Source of the DNA: Belnapia arida
GTDB taxonomy: Bacteria > Pseudomonadota > Alphaproteobacteria > Acetobacterales > Acetobacteraceae
Direction: 5' to 3'
NCBI RefSeq assembly: GCF_016773205.1
Contig: NZ_JAETWB010000002.1
Coordinates: 497,123 to 552,307 of the forward strand
DNA: 55,185 nt
Position numbers and translations under genes: made by a program. Below are positions 17,496 through 26,943 of the stretch, piece by piece (within the stretch, counting starts at the first letter, position 1; each line of letters begins with the position of its first letter). Under the pieces are notes generated by a model that was not told the DNA's origin, searched no databases, and was given only the letters and a program-made list of their open reading frames with translations.

Positions 17496-18272
17496 TCAGC
17501 GGTGGGCGGTGAAGGCGAGGGTGGTCAGCACCAGCCCGGCATAGCCGGCGAAGCCGAAGCAGTCGCCGGTGCTGCCGCCGAGATGCCGCAGAACCAGGCG
17601 GCGGAACCAGGCGAGAAAGAGGGCCGAGCCGAGCAGGGCGAGGAGCATCGCCAGGGCATCCCACCAGAGGCCGAGCAGGGGCGCGGGCAGGCTGAGCAGC
17701 AGGGCGAGGGCGAGGGCGCGCGGCGTCGCGTGCGAGGCGACGCTGCCGCCGAGGCCGGGGCGGCCGGGCATGGGCGGGATGGCGAGCATCGCGGCCAGCA
17801 TCAGCAGGCGGCCGAGCCAGCCGGAGACGACGAGGGCGACGGCGGCGGTGGCGGCGTCGGGGAGGGCGATCAGGCCGGCGGCGCGCAAGGCGATGGCGAA
17901 GGCGAGGCCGAGCAGGCCGAAGGCGCCGATGCGGCTGTCTTTCATGATGCGGAGCACGTCCTCCGGCGTGCGGCCGCCGCCGAAGCCGTCGCAGAGATCG
18001 GCGACGGCATCCTCATGCAGGGCGCCGGTGAGGCGGGCTTCCAGGGCGAGGGCGAGCAGCACGGCGAGCGGCAGGGGCCAGAGCTGTGACGCGAGCCAGA
18101 GGGTGGCGGCAGTGAGGGTGCCGATCAGGGCGCCGGTCAGAGGAAAGAGGGCGAGGGCGCGGGGCAGATCGGCCTCGAAGCGCGCGGGGTCGGCGCTGGC
18201 GCCGCCGGGGACGGGCAGGCGCGTCAGGAATTGCAGGGCGGTGGCGGCGGCGCGGGGCCAGCCGGAGGTCAT
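17496..18272 (-). CDS. cobS: Adenosylcobinamide-GDP ribazoletransferase (cobalamin synthase)
   Basis: Inner-membrane enzyme joining adenosylcobinamide-GDP to alpha-ribazole (phosphate) to give the complete nucleotide loop. 258 residues, mostly hydrophobic with about six or seven helices. The signatures are LQFLTRLPVP near the start, the metal-binding HEDAVADLCDGFGGGRTPEDVLRIMKDSRIGAFG, and GDCFGF near the C-terminus. Also called cobV. Its ATG overlaps the cobT stop by four bases. Confidence 0.96.
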   Translation of the reverse strand: MTSGWPRAAATALQFLTRLPVPGGASADPARFEADLPRALALFPLTGALIGTLTAATLWLASQLWPLPLAVLLALALEARLTGALHEDAVADLCDGFGGGRTPEDVLRIMKDSRIGAFGLLGLAFAIALRAAGLIALPDAATAAVALVVSGWLGRLLMLAAMLAIPPMPGRPGLGGSVASHATPRALALALLLSLPAPLLGLWWDALAMLLALLGSALFLAWFRRLVLRHLGGSTGDCFGFAGYAGLVLTTLAFTAHR

Positions 18273-19267
18273 CCGCCGGTGACCTCGGCGAGCGTCGCCA
18301 CGTCGCGCAGCACGGCGGCGGCGGCGTCGAGCAAGGGGAGCAGCAGGAGGGCTCCGCTGCCCTCGCCGAGGCGGAGCTGCCAGTCGAGGAAGGGTTCGAG
18401 GCCGAGAGCGGCGAGCACTGGGGCGTGGCCCGGCTCCTCGCCACGGTGGGCGGCGATGGCGGTGCGGAGCGCATCGGGCTCCAGCGCGCGGGCGACGAGG
18501 GCGGCGGCGCCGGTGATGAAGCCATCCAGTACCATCGTCAGGCCGAGGCGGGCGGCGGCGGCGATGCAGCCGGCCATGGCGGCGATCTCATAGCCGCAGA
18601 GGCCGGCGATGGCGTGGCGCGGGTCCGGCTCGGCGCGGGCGCGAGTGAGGGCGGTGGCGACGGCGGCGCGCTTGCGGGCGAGGCTTTCCGGCGTGGCGCC
18701 GGCGCCGGGGCCGACCATCGTCGCGGGCTCGGCGTTGGTCAGCAGGGCGGCGAGGCAGGCGGCGGCGGTGGTGTTGCCGATGCCCATCTCGCCGATCGCC
18801 AGGACGCGAATGCCGTCGGCCGCGGCTTCCTCGGCGGCGCGGGTGCCGACGGACCAGGCGGCGTCGAAATCGGCGACGGTCATGGCGGGTTTGCGGGCGA
18901 GGTTGGCGGTGCCGTGGGCGATGCGCCAGTCGCGGTAGCCGGGTGCGGGCGGGAAGCAGGGGGCCTTGGAGCCGGCGTCGATCAGCAGGAATTCGGTGCC
19001 GGAGGCACGGGCGAGGGCGGCGCAGGTGGAGCGGCCGTCGAGCATCAGCCGCATCATCGCGGCCGTCACCTCAGCGGGCCAGAGGCCGACGCCTTCGGCC
19101 ACCACGCCGTGGTCGCCGGCGAAGACGACGAGGCGGCGGGGGCGGGTCTCGGGGGCCAGGGTCCCTTGGGTCTCGGCGAGGCGGATGGCGAGGCGTTCCA
19201 GGCGGCCGAGGCTGCCCTGGGGCTTGGCGAGTGCGTCGAGGCGCTGGCGCGCGGCGTCGGTGATCAT
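18269..19267 (-). CDS. cobT: Nicotinate-nucleotide:DMB phosphoribosyltransferase
   Basis: Transfers ribose-phosphate from nicotinate mononucleotide to 5,6-dimethylbenzimidazole, making alpha-ribazole phosphate, the lower ligand. 332 residues. Motifs: KPQGSLGRLE, FAGDHGVVAEGV, IGEMGIGNTTAAA, and the LGEGSGALLLLPLL loop whose Glu is the family's catalytic base. Also called cobU in the P. denitrificans scheme. Not related to the CobT chelatase subunit. Overlaps cobB and cobS by four bases each, so cobB-T-S-cobC form one coupled operon. Confidence 0.97.
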   Translation of the reverse strand: MITDAARQRLDALAKPQGSLGRLERLAIRLAETQGTLAPETRPRRLVVFAGDHGVVAEGVGLWPAEVTAAMMRLMLDGRSTCAALARASGTEFLLIDAGSKAPCFPPAPGYRDWRIAHGTANLARKPAMTVADFDAAWSVGTRAAEEAAADGIRVLAIGEMGIGNTTAAACLAALLTNAEPATMVGPGAGATPESLARKRAAVATALTRARAEPDPRHAIAGLCGYEIAAMAGCIAAAARLGLTMVLDGFITGAAALVARALEPDALRTAIAAHRGEEPGHAPVLAALGLEPFLDWQLRLGEGSGALLLLPLLDAAAAVLRDVATLAEVTGG

Positions 19268-20565
19268 GCGGGGGGCTCCGCCGGGGCGATGAGGTGGAAG
19301 AAGCTGCCGCTCACCCGGCCGCGCCGGCCGCCGGCGGGGCCGAGTGGTTCGCCCTCGGCGTTGCGGAGCTCGGCGAAGGGTGGGTCGGCGGTGGGGTCGA
19401 GGACGGTGGCGTAGTGGAATTCATGGCCGCGCCAGAGGCTGCCGTCGGCGAGGAGGCGGGCCTCGCGGTAGCCGAGATGCAGGCGGCGGCGGGCGAAGCT
19501 GGTGGCATGGCCGAGCAGGCCGGCCATGGCGTGGCGGGCGCCCTCGGCATCCTCGATGCCCTGGCCGAGCACCATGTAGCCGCCGCATTCGCCATGCACC
19601 GGGCGGGTTGCCGCGAAATGACGGAGGCCGGCGAGGAAGCGGTTCGCGGCGGCGAGGCGGGGGGCGTGCAGCTCGGGGTAGCCGCCGGGGAGCCAGCAGG
19701 CGTCGCAATGGTCGGGCGGGGGCTCGTCGGCGAGGGGGGAGAAGGGGTGCAGCTCGGCGCCCGAGGCGCGCCAGGCGGCAAGGATGTGGGCGTAGAGGAA
19801 GGAGAAGGCGGCGTCGCGGGCGAGGGCGATGCGCTGGCCGGGTGGGGCGACGCGCAGCGGGGCCTCGGCGGGGGGGATGGGGCGGGCGAGGGCCTGGATG
19901 GCGTCGAGGTCGAGGTGGCGTTCGGCCAGCGCCGCCAGGGCCGTGAGGGTTTCGGCGAGGGCGGGGTGTTCCTCGGCCTGGACGAGGCCGAGATGGCGCT
20001 CGGGCAGGGCGGGCGGCGCGGCGCGCGGGATGGCGCCGAGGACGGGGATGCCGAGGGGGGCGATCGCGGCTTCCACCATGCGGCGGTGGCGGTCGCTGCC
20101 GGTGCGGTTCAGCACGACGCCGGCGATGCGGGTGGCAGGGTCGTGGAAGGCGAAGCCGCGGAGCAGGGCGGCGGCGGATTGGGCTTGGCCGGTGACGTCG
20201 AGCACCAGCAGCACGGGGAGACCGAGGCGGGCGCAGAGGTCGGAGGCGGCGCCGGTGCGGCCGGGCGCGCCGGCGATGCCGTCGAACAGACCCATGGCGC
20301 CTTCGACCAGGAGCAGGTCGGCGCCGGTGGCGGCTTCGGCAGCGAGCGCGGCGAGCAGCGGGGGCGGCATGGCCCAGCTGTCGAGGTTGAGGCCAGGGCG
20401 GCCGGTGGCGGCGGCGTGGAAGGCCGTGTCGATGTAGTCAGGCCCGGCCTTCGCGGCGCGGATGGCGAGGCCGCGGGCGCGCAGCGCGGCGAGCAGGGCG
20501 AGCGTCACCGTGGTCTTGCCGGCGCCGGAGCGGGGGGCGGCGATGAGCAGGCCGGGGGCAGTCAT
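19264..20565 (-). CDS. cobB: Hydrogenobyrinic acid a,c-diamide synthase
   Basis: ATP- and glutamine-dependent amidation of the a and c carboxylates of hydrogenobyrinic acid, just before cobalt insertion in the aerobic route. 433 residues: N-terminal P-loop domain (APRSGAGKTTVTLALL), LLVEGAMGLFDG, and a C-terminal glutamine amidotransferase domain with the Cys nucleophile in HGECGGYMVLG and a late His (GHEFHYAT). First gene of a minus-strand operon. It starts 47 bp from the divergent cbiD ATG, or 11 bp from an upstream in-frame cbiD GTG. Confidence 0.96.
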   Translation of the reverse strand: MTAPGLLIAAPRSGAGKTTVTLALLAALRARGLAIRAAKAGPDYIDTAFHAAATGRPGLNLDSWAMPPPLLAALAAEAATGADLLLVEGAMGLFDGIAGAPGRTGAASDLCARLGLPVLLVLDVTGQAQSAAALLRGFAFHDPATRIAGVVLNRTGSDRHRRMVEAAIAPLGIPVLGAIPRAAPPALPERHLGLVQAEEHPALAETLTALAALAERHLDLDAIQALARPIPPAEAPLRVAPPGQRIALARDAAFSFLYAHILAAWRASGAELHPFSPLADEPPPDHCDACWLPGGYPELHAPRLAAANRFLAGLRHFAATRPVHGECGGYMVLGQGIEDAEGARHAMAGLLGHATSFARRRLHLGYREARLLADGSLWRGHEFHYATVLDPTADPPFAELRNAEGEPLGPAGGRRGRVSGSFFHLIAPAEPPA

Positions 20566-20612
20566 GGGCGGGGCCGGTGACAGGGCGTGGGATCGGTCCT
20601 AGGTCGGGGGGG

Positions 20613-21707
20613 ATGGATGCACCCGCCCCCCTTCGCCGTGGCTGGACGACCGGCGCCTGCGCGACGGCGGCGGCGAAGGCGGCCTTCGTCGCGCTCAGGA
20701 CCAGCGCTTTTCCCGACCCAGTGACGATCACCCTGCCTGGGGGGCAGCGGCCGGCCTTCGCCCTGGCGCGGGGGGAGTTCGTCGCGGGCGGGGCGGTGGC
20801 GGGCGTCGTCAAGGATGCGGGGGACGACCCCGATGTAACGCATGGCGCGCTGGTGCTGGCGACGGTGCGGCCGCTGCCGAAGGGGAGCGGCGTGCGCTTC
20901 CGGGCGGGGCCGGGGGTCGGGACCGTGACCAGGCCGGGGCTGCCGCTGCCGCCGGGGGAGCCGGCCATCAACCCGGTGCCGCGGCGGATGATCCGGGAGG
21001 CGCTCGACGAGGTTGCGCCGGCGGGGGCGGATGCGGAGGTGGAGATCGCCATCCCCGGCGGCGAGGTGCTGGCGGAGCGGACGCTGAACGGGCGGCTTGG
21101 GATCGTCGGCGGGCTGTCGATCCTCGGCACGACGGGGATCGTGGTGCCCTATTCCTGCGCGGCCTGGATCGACAGCATCCATCGCGGGATCGACGTCGCA
21201 AGGGCGAGCGGCCTCGGCCATGTGGCGGGGGCGACGGGGGCGGCCTCCGAGGCGGCGGTGCGGGGGCTGCATGGACTGCCCGACGTGTCGCTGATCGAGA
21301 TGGGGGATTTCGTCGGCGGGATGCTGAAGTACCTGCGGCGGCATCCGGTGGAGCGGGTCACCGTCGCGGGCGGCGTCGCCAAGATGACCAAGCTGGCGCA
21401 GGGGATGCTCGACCTGCACTCGAAGCGCGGGGCGGCCGACATGGCGGCGCTGGCGGCGCTGGTGGGCGATGCGGGGCTCGGCGAGCGGGTGCGGGGGGCG
21501 AATACGGTGGCGGAGGCCTTCGCCCTGGCGCCGGGGCTCGGCGAGGCGATCGCGGCCGGGGCGTGGCGGGTGGCGGCGGGGGTGCTCGATGATCCCGGCA
21601 TCGCGCTGGAGGTGGTGGTCTTCGACCGGGAGGGGCGGCTGATGGGGCGGGCGGGGTTCGCGCCGAGTGCTGCTCATGCGCCCTCCAGCCCGCGGAAGCG
21701 GCGCTGA
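20613..21707 (+). CDS. cbiD: Precorrin/cobalt-precorrin C-1 methyltransferase CbiD
   Basis: SAM-dependent methylation at C-1 of the corrin ring. 364 residues from ATG 20613 ([24 protein letters not shown]), which matches family starts; an in-frame GTG at 20577 would add 12 residues. Other landmarks are [42 protein letters not shown] and HSKRGAADM. CbiD is the anaerobic-pathway enzyme; CobF does this step in the classical aerobic route. No cobF is seen here, while oxygen-route cobG and cobN are, so CbiD presumably replaces CobF. It is the only plus-strand gene between 17 and 24 kb and overlaps cobM tail to tail by 34 bp. Confidence 0.95.
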   Translation: MDAPAPLRRGWTTGACATAAAKAAFVALRTSAFPDPVTITLPGGQRPAFALARGEFVAGGAVAGVVKDAGDDPDVTHGALVLATVRPLPKGSGVRFRAGPGVGTVTRPGLPLPPGEPAINPVPRRMIREALDEVAPAGADAEVEIAIPGGEVLAERTLNGRLGIVGGLSILGTTGIVVPYSCAAWIDSIHRGIDVARASGLGHVAGATGAASEAAVRGLHGLPDVSLIEMGDFVGGMLKYLRRHPVERVTVAGGVAKMTKLAQGMLDLHSKRGAADMAALAALVGDAGLGERVRGANTVAEAFALAPGLGEAIAAGAWRVAAGVLDDPGIALEVVVFDREGRLMGRAGFAPSAAHAPSSPRKRR

Positions 21708-22435
21708 TAGCCTTCCGAGTAGAGGGCGCTTTCGGTGAGGTGGGTGGCCAGAGCGGGGCCGACGAGGATGAGGGCCATGCGGTCCACCCCTGCCTCCGCC
21801 GTGCGGGGGGCGATGTCGGCGAGGGTGCCGCGGATGATCCGCTCGTCGGGCCAGGTAGCGCGGACGACGACGGCGGCGGGGCAGGCGGCGCCGTAGAGGG
21901 GCGTCAGCTCCGCCACGATGCGGGGGAGTTGCGTCACGGCGAGGTGGATGGCGAGCGTCGCGCCGGTGGCGCCGAAGGCGGCGAGGGTCTCGCCCGCAGG
22001 CATGGCGGAGGCGCGGCCGGGCATGCGGGTCAGCACAAGGCTTTGCGCCACCTCCGGCACGGTCAGCTCGCAGCCGAGGGCGGCGGCGGCGGCGGCGAAG
22101 GCGGGGACGCCGGGCGTCATCGTCACGGGGATGCCGTGGCGCTCGAGGCGGCGCTTCTGCTCGGCCAGCGCCGAGTAGATGGAGAGGTCGCCGGAGTGGA
22201 GGCGGGCGACGTCCTGGCCGGCGGCGTGGGCAGCGAGGCATTCGGCCTCGATGGCGTCGAGAGAGAGAGGGGCGGTGTCGACCAGCCTCGCGCCGGGCGG
22301 GCAGTGGGCGAGCACGGCGGGGGCGACGACGGAGCCGGCATAGAGGCAGACCGGGCAGGCGGCGATGAGGTCGCGGGCGCGGAGGGTGATGAGATCGGCG
22401 GCGCCGGGGCCGGCGCCGATGAAATGCACGGTCAT
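21674..22435 (-). CDS. cobM: Precorrin-4 C11-methyltransferase
   Basis: SAM-dependent methylation at C-11 of the contracted ring. 253 residues of the tetrapyrrole methylase family. [22 protein letters not shown] (glycine-rich loop), [15 protein letters not shown] and [16 protein letters not shown] are characteristic, as is [12 protein letters not shown]. Its ATG overlaps the cobE stop by four bases. The 3' end overlaps convergent cbiD. Confidence 0.96.
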   Translation of the reverse strand: MTVHFIGAGPGAADLITLRARDLIAACPVCLYAGSVVAPAVLAHCPPGARLVDTAPLSLDAIEAECLAAHAAGQDVARLHSGDLSIYSALAEQKRRLERHGIPVTMTPGVPAFAAAAAALGCELTVPEVAQSLVLTRMPGRASAMPAGETLAAFGATGATLAIHLAVTQLPRIVAELTPLYGAACPAAVVVRATWPDERIIRGTLADIAPRTAEAGVDRMALILVGPALATHLTESALYSEGYQRRFRGLEGA

Positions 22436-22899
22436 GGGGCGGGCTCCGTGGTGGCGAGGGCGCAGGTGGCGAGGCCCCCGGCGGACCGGCGCGGGCCGAG
22501 CAAGCGGGCGCCGGGGCCGGCGGCGGCGAGCGCGGCGGCTTCGGCGAGGGAGGGGAGGCCGGTCAGCGCCTCGACGCGGGGGGAGGCGGTGATGCAGGCG
22601 GGGGCGGCGGCGGCGAGGGCGGCGTCCGGCGGTGTGGTGAGGGGGAGGGCGAGCCGGGCCGCCATCGCCTGGAGGCCGGGTTCGGCGGCTTTGGCGGTGC
22701 TGGTGGCGAGGGCGGTCAGCGCGGCGAGCGTGCAGCCGGCGTCGTGGAGTGCGGCGTCGAGGGCGGCGGCGATGGCCTCGGCGGGGGCGCCCCGGCGGCA
22801 GCCGAAGCCGGCGACCAGCGTGGCATCGCCCATGTCGCCTGCGGCTCGGGCTTGCCGTGCCGCCGCCGCGGGACAGCGCTGATCCTGCTCGGGGCTCAT
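22432..22899 (-). CDS. cobE: CobE / CbiG C-terminal-like protein
   Basis: 155 residues. The conserved part starts at [20 protein letters not shown] and continues with [33 protein letters not shown] and an Ala/Gly-rich end, matching the C-terminal domain of CbiG (the CobE family). In aerobic pathways it is associated with precorrin methylation and handling; its exact role is unsettled. ATG 22899 overlaps the cobL stop (ATGA), the pattern used throughout this operon. An internal ATG at 22833 would drop 22 unconserved residues and is a fair alternative. Confidence 0.85.
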   Translation of the reverse strand: MSPEQDQRCPAAAARQARAAGDMGDATLVAGFGCRRGAPAEAIAAALDAALHDAGCTLAALTALATSTAKAAEPGLQAMAARLALPLTTPPDAALAAAAPACITASPRVEALTGLPSLAEAAALAAAGPGARLLGPRRSAGGLATCALATTEPAP

Positions 22900-24116
22900 G
22901 GCTTTCGCCAGGACCATTGGGTGACGGGCATGGCGGGGCGCCAGCCCGTCATCCCGCCGACCGGCGCGGCGCGGCTCACGGCGAGGCGCAGCAACTCGCC
23001 GCCGAGCGTGGCGTGGCGGGCGAGGAGCAGGGCTTCGGTCTCCAGGGTGATGGCATTGGCGACGAGGCGGCCGGCGGAGGGGAGGGCTGCAAGCGCCGCT
23101 TCCATCACGCCGGGATCGGCGGCGCCGCCGCCGAGGAAGATGACGTCGGGCGTTGGGAGATTGGCGAGGGCGGCGGGGGCCGTGCCTTCGACGATGCGGA
23201 GGGCGGGGACGCCGAGGGCGAGGGCGTTGCGGCGGATGCGGGCGGCGCGGTCGGGGCGGGGCTCGATGGCGATGGCCCGGAGGGAGGAGTCGGCCAGCAT
23301 CCATTCGATGGCGACGGAGCCGGCGCCGGCGCCGATGTCCCAGAGCAATTCGCCTCGCAGCGGGGCCAGCGCCGAGAGGGTGAAGGCGCGGATCTCGCGC
23401 TTGGTGATCTGGCCGTCATGCTCGAAGGCGGCGTCGGGCAGGCCGGGGGTGCGGGGGATCGGGCGCGACGACGGGCCGGCGGCGATCTCAAGGGCGAGCA
23501 GGTTGAGGGGGTGGATGCCGGCGAGGGCGAAGCCGGCGGCGGCGCTGGTGCGGATGCGCTCCTGCGGGCCGCCGAGGGCTTCGAAGACCGTCACTGGGCT
23601 GTCGCCGAAGCCGTCCGCCGTCAGCATCGCGGCGAGGGCGGCGGGAGAGGTGGCGTCGGAGGTCAGCACCAAGAGGCGGGCGCCGGGGTGGAGATGGGGG
23701 CGCAACGCCTCCTGCGGGCGGGCGTGGAGCGAGAGGGTCGTCACTTCCGCCAGCGGCCAGCCGAGGCGGGCGGCGGCGAGGCTGAAGGCGGAGGGGGCGG
23801 GGAGGACCAGTGCCTCCGTCGGCGGGATGGCGCGGAGCAGGGTGGCGCCGACGCCGTGCAGCATCGGGTCGCCGGAGGCGAGGACGGCGACGGCTTGGCC
23901 GCGGGCGGCGAGGACGGGGGCGATGCTGAAGGGGCTCGGCCAGGGGTGGGCCTCGCCGCGCAGCAAGGAGCGGGCAAGTGCGAGGTGGCGGGCGCCGCCG
24001 AAGATGAGCGAGGCGGCGGAGAGGCGCTCGGCGGCGGCGGGGGAGAGGCCGGCGATGCCCTCCTCGCCGAGGCCGATGATGGACAGCCAGGGCGATCCCT
24101 GGGATGGCTCAGCCAT
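22896..24116 (-). CDS. cobL: Precorrin-6Y C5,15-methyltransferase (decarboxylating)
   Basis: Fused CbiE-CbiT enzyme that methylates C-5 and C-15 and removes the C-12 acetate carboxyl. 406 residues: CbiE half ([31 protein letters not shown]), then CbiT half ([35 protein letters not shown], a Rossmann SAM site). I chose ATG 24116 because [20 protein letters not shown] matches family starts; ATGs at 24128 and 24134 are in frame. The chosen ATG shares the palindrome CATG with the plus-strand cobK start. First gene of the cobL-cobE-cobM operon. Confidence 0.96.
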   Translation of the reverse strand: MAEPSQGSPWLSIIGLGEEGIAGLSPAAAERLSAASLIFGGARHLALARSLLRGEAHPWPSPFSIAPVLAARGQAVAVLASGDPMLHGVGATLLRAIPPTEALVLPAPSAFSLAAARLGWPLAEVTTLSLHARPQEALRPHLHPGARLLVLTSDATSPAALAAMLTADGFGDSPVTVFEALGGPQERIRTSAAAGFALAGIHPLNLLALEIAAGPSSRPIPRTPGLPDAAFEHDGQITKREIRAFTLSALAPLRGELLWDIGAGAGSVAIEWMLADSSLRAIAIEPRPDRAARIRRNALALGVPALRIVEGTAPAALANLPTPDVIFLGGGAADPGVMEAALAALPSAGRLVANAITLETEALLLARHATLGGELLRLAVSRAAPVGGMTGWRPAMPVTQWSWRKP

Positions 24117-24864
24117 GACGCGACGCATCCTCATCCTGGGCGGGACGACCGAGGCGCGGGAGCTGGCCGGGGCGTTGGCGAGGTTCGACGTCGCCCTGTC
24201 GCTGGCCGGACGGACGGCACGGCCCGCTGCGCAGCCGGTGCCGGTGCGGGTCGGCGGCTTCGGTGGGGTGGCGGGGCTGGCCGGGTATCTGCGGGCGGAG
24301 CGGGTCGGGCTGCTGGTCGATGCGACGCATCCCTATGCGGCGACCATCTCGGCGCATGCCGCGGAGGCGGCTGACATCGCGGGTGTGCCGTTGCTGGCGG
24401 TGCGGCGGCCGGGCTGGGAGCGCGTCGATGGGGACGACTGGGTCGAGGTTGCCGATGTGCGGGCCGCCGTCGCTGCGCTGGGCGAGGTGCCGCGGCGCGT
24501 CTTCCTCGCGCTCGGGCGGCAGGAGGTGGCGGGGTTCGCCGCGGCGCCGCAGCATGACTACCTCATCCGCAGCGTCGATCCTGTCGAGCCGAAGCTTGGG
24601 GTGCCGCAGGCCGAGTATCTGCTGGGGCGCGGGCCGTTCGACGCGGAAGCGGAGCGGGCGATGCTGGAGGCGCATGGCATCGAGCGCATCGTCTGCAAGA
24701 ACAGCGGGGGCGACGCGACCTACGGAAAGATCGTGGCAGCGCGGGAGCTTGGGGTTCGCGTGGTGATGCTGGCGCGGCCGGTGCTGCCGGAGGTGCCGGC
24801 GGTCGGCTCGGTGGCGGCGGCTCAGGAGTGGGTCGGTCATTGGGCGGCGCGGCGCGGGGTGTAG
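24115..24864 (+). CDS. cobK: Precorrin-6A reductase
   Basis: NADPH-dependent reduction of precorrin-6A to precorrin-6B. 249 residues of the CobK/CbiJ family: LILGGTTEARELAGAL at the N-terminus, DATHPYAATISAHA, LGRQEVAGFA, DYLIRSVDPVEP and KNSGGDATYGKI. It lies alone on the plus strand between cobL and cobJ. Its ATG and that of cobL are the two strands of one CATG (24114-24117), and its 3' end overlaps cobJ by 28 bp. Ribosome-binding and promoter sequences must therefore lie inside cobL. Confidence 0.96.
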   Translation: MTRRILILGGTTEARELAGALARFDVALSLAGRTARPAAQPVPVRVGGFGGVAGLAGYLRAERVGLLVDATHPYAATISAHAAEAADIAGVPLLAVRRPGWERVDGDDWVEVADVRAAVAALGEVPRRVFLALGRQEVAGFAAAPQHDYLIRSVDPVEPKLGVPQAEYLLGRGPFDAEAERAMLEAHGIERIVCKNSGGDATYGKIVAARELGVRVVMLARPVLPEVPAVGSVAAAQEWVGHWAARRGV

Positions 24865-25589
24865 ACAAGGGGTGGGCGGCTGTCGCGCGGGACGATGCGG
24901 GTTTCGGCGGTGCCGATCAGCAGGCAGGTGGCCATGTCAGCCCAGAGCGGGTCGGCCTCGGCGAGGGTGGTGATGCGGATGGCCTCGTCGGGGCGGGCGA
25001 TGGCGCGGCCGAAGATCACCGGCGTCGTCGCGGGCAGGTGGGTGCGCAGCAACGCCAGGGCGGCGCCGAGCTGCCAGGGGCGGGCGCGGCTGATCGGGTT
25101 GTAGAGGGCCAGCGCGAAGCCGGCGCCGGCGGCGGCGGCGAGGCGACGTTCGATCAGCGGCCAGGGCTTCAGGTTGTCGGAAAGGGAGAGGGCGCAGAAA
25201 TCACCGCCGAGCGGGGCGCCGGTGCGGGCGGCGAGGGCCAGCATGGCGGTGACGCCGGGGTAGATGGCGAGGTCGATGGCGCGCCATTCCGGTGGGCCGG
25301 CCTCGATCGCCTCGCACACCGCGGCGGCCATGGCGAAGACGCCGGGATCGCCGCCGGTGACCATGGCGACGGTGGCGCCGTCCGCGGCGGCCGTCAGCGC
25401 GGCCTCGGCGCGGGCGCGTTCGACGCGGTTGTCGGAGGGATGGCGGGACTGGCCGGGGCGGTGCGGGACGCGGTCGAGATAGGGGCCGTAGCCGAAGAGC
25501 ATCGCGGCCGAGGCGAGGGCGGATTCGGCCTCGGGCGTGCGCAGGCCGGCGCCGCCGGGGCCGAGGCCGATGACGTCGAGGCGGCTCAC
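24837..25589 (-). CDS. cobJ: Precorrin-3B C17-methyltransferase
   Basis: Methylates C-17 and drives ring contraction. 250 residues of the tetrapyrrole methylase family. It opens LDVIGLGPGGAGLRTPEAESAL and contains GYGPYLDRV, VTGGDPGVFAMAAAV, YPGVTAMLALAARTGAPLGG and LYNPISRARPWQL. Last gene of the run that begins at DUF1636 and cobW. Its ATG overlaps the cobI stop by four bases, and its end overlaps cobK. Confidence 0.97.
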   Translation of the reverse strand: MSRLDVIGLGPGGAGLRTPEAESALASAAMLFGYGPYLDRVPHRPGQSRHPSDNRVERARAEAALTAAADGATVAMVTGGDPGVFAMAAAVCEAIEAGPPEWRAIDLAIYPGVTAMLALAARTGAPLGGDFCALSLSDNLKPWPLIERRLAAAAGAGFALALYNPISRARPWQLGAALALLRTHLPATTPVIFGRAIARPDEAIRITTLAEADPLWADMATCLLIGTAETRIVPRDSRPPLVYTPRRAAQ

Positions 25590-26320
25590 GCGCCCGCCCA
25601 GCCGGGGACGAGGACGATGGAGAAATAGGGGGCGGGGGCGTCGTCGCGGGCGGCGAGCGGCAAGACGGCGGCGGCGTCCATGCTGCCGCGCTCGACATAG
25701 ATGGCGCCGTCGAGGCGGCCGGTTGCGGCCAGGGCCGCGCGGATGCGGGGGAGGTTGCGGCCGACCTTCATGATGACGACGGCTTCGGCGGAGGCGAGGC
25801 GGCGGCGCAATTCCGGCTCGTCCAGCATGCCGGGGAGGACCATCAGCACGTCGTCGCCCTGCGCGACGGGCGTGCCGGCCATGGACCAGCAGGCGGACAT
25901 GCCGGTGACGCCGGGCACCACCTCGGTTGGGTAGTGTGGGGCGAGGCGGACATGCAGATGCATGTAGGAGCCGTAGAAGAGCGGGTCGCCTTCGCTCAGC
26001 ACGGCGACGCTGCGGCCGGCATCGAGATGCGCGGCGACGGCGGCGGCGGAGGCGGCGTAGAATTCCTCGATCTGCGTGCGGTAGCCGGCCGAGTGGCGCG
26101 GGAGTTCGGTAGTGACGGGGTAGATGAGAGGCAGCTCGATCGCCTGCGGGCGCAGGCGGGCGGCGACGGTGCGGCGGGCATTGCCGGGGGCGCCGCGCTT
26201 GGCGAAATGCGCGACGACATCGACGGAATCGAGGATGCGGGCGGCCTTCAGCGTCAGCAGCTCCGGGTCGCCGGGGCCGGTGCCGAGGCCGTAGAGGCGG
26301 CCGCTCGCAGGCATGGTCAT
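25586..26320 (-). CDS. cobI: Precorrin-2 C20-methyltransferase
   Basis: First corrin-specific methylation, at C-20 of precorrin-2. 244 residues. Motifs: [59 protein letters not shown] and [15 protein letters not shown], plus [14 protein letters not shown]. Overlaps cobJ and cobH by four bases each. Ring substrate presumably comes from a SUMT (cobA) encoded elsewhere, since none is seen here. Confidence 0.97.
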   Translation of the reverse strand: MTMPASGRLYGLGTGPGDPELLTLKAARILDSVDVVAHFAKRGAPGNARRTVAARLRPQAIELPLIYPVTTELPRHSAGYRTQIEEFYAASAAAVAAHLDAGRSVAVLSEGDPLFYGSYMHLHVRLAPHYPTEVVPGVTGMSACWSMAGTPVAQGDDVLMVLPGMLDEPELRRRLASAEAVVIMKVGRNLPRIRAALAATGRLDGAIYVERGSMDAAAVLPLAARDDAPAPYFSIVLVPGWAGA

Positions 26321-26943
26321 AGCCCGGGCCTGGCGAGGGCGTTGACGGCGGCGGCGGTCATCGCGCTGCCGCCGAGGCGCCCGCGCACGACGGCCCAGGG
26401 GATGCCGAGGCGGCTTTCCTCCAGCGCCTGCTTCGACTCCATGGCACCGACGAAGCCGACGGGCATGCCGAGGATGGCGGCGGGGCGGGGGGCGCCGGCT
26501 TCCAGCATCTCAAGCAGGTGGAAGAGCGCGGTGGGCGCGTTGCCGATGGCGACCAGCGCGCCGCCCAGGCGCTCGGCCCAGAGCGACATCGCCGCCGCCG
26601 AGCGGGTGGTGCCCTGTGCCTCGGCCAGTGCGGGGGTGCGGGGGTCGTGAAGGGTGCAGATCACCTCATTCGCGGCGGGGAGGCGGGCGCGGGTGATGCC
26701 GTGGGCGACCATCTGGGCGTCGCAGAGGATGGGGGCGCCGGCGGCGAGCGCGGCGCGGGCGGCCTCGACCAGATCGGGGGCGAAGGCGATCTGCTCTGCG
26801 GCCTCGACCATGCCGCAAGCGTGGATCATGCGGATGGCGACTTCGGCTTCGTCTGCGGAGAAGGCAGAGAGGTCGGCCTCGTCGCGGATGATGGCGAAGG
26901 AGCGGCGGTAGATGGCCGCGCCGTCGCGGATGTAGTCGGTCAT
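26317..26943 (-). CDS. cobH: Precorrin-8X methylmutase
   Basis: Moves the methyl group from C-11 to C-12, giving hydrogenobyrinic acid. 208 residues. Motifs: [38 protein letters not shown] (with the catalytic-site His of the family), [33 protein letters not shown] and [16 protein letters not shown]. Overlaps cobG and cobI by four bases. No sign of alteration. Confidence 0.97.
   Translation of the reverse strand: MTDYIRDGAAIYRRSFAIIRDEADLSAFSADEAEVAIRMIHACGMVEAAEQIAFAPDLVEAARAALAAGAPILCDAQMVAHGITRARLPAANEVICTLHDPRTPALAEAQGTTRSAAAMSLWAERLGGALVAIGNAPTALFHLLEMLEAGAPRPAAILGMPVGFVGAMESKQALEESRLGIPWAVVRGRLGGSAMTAAAVNALARPGL

Noticed and set aside
18269-19267. Reading cobT (and cobS) as the CobS/CobT cobaltochelatase subunits
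   Set aside because: Motifs are those of the phosphoribosyltransferase and the membrane cobalamin synthase; there is no AAA+ or VWA domain. The names only coincide between nomenclatures.
19294-20580. 428-codon plus-strand frame opposite cobB
   Set aside because: Antisense to a complete CobB with P-loop and amidotransferase motifs; the translation is Gly/Ala/Glu repeats.
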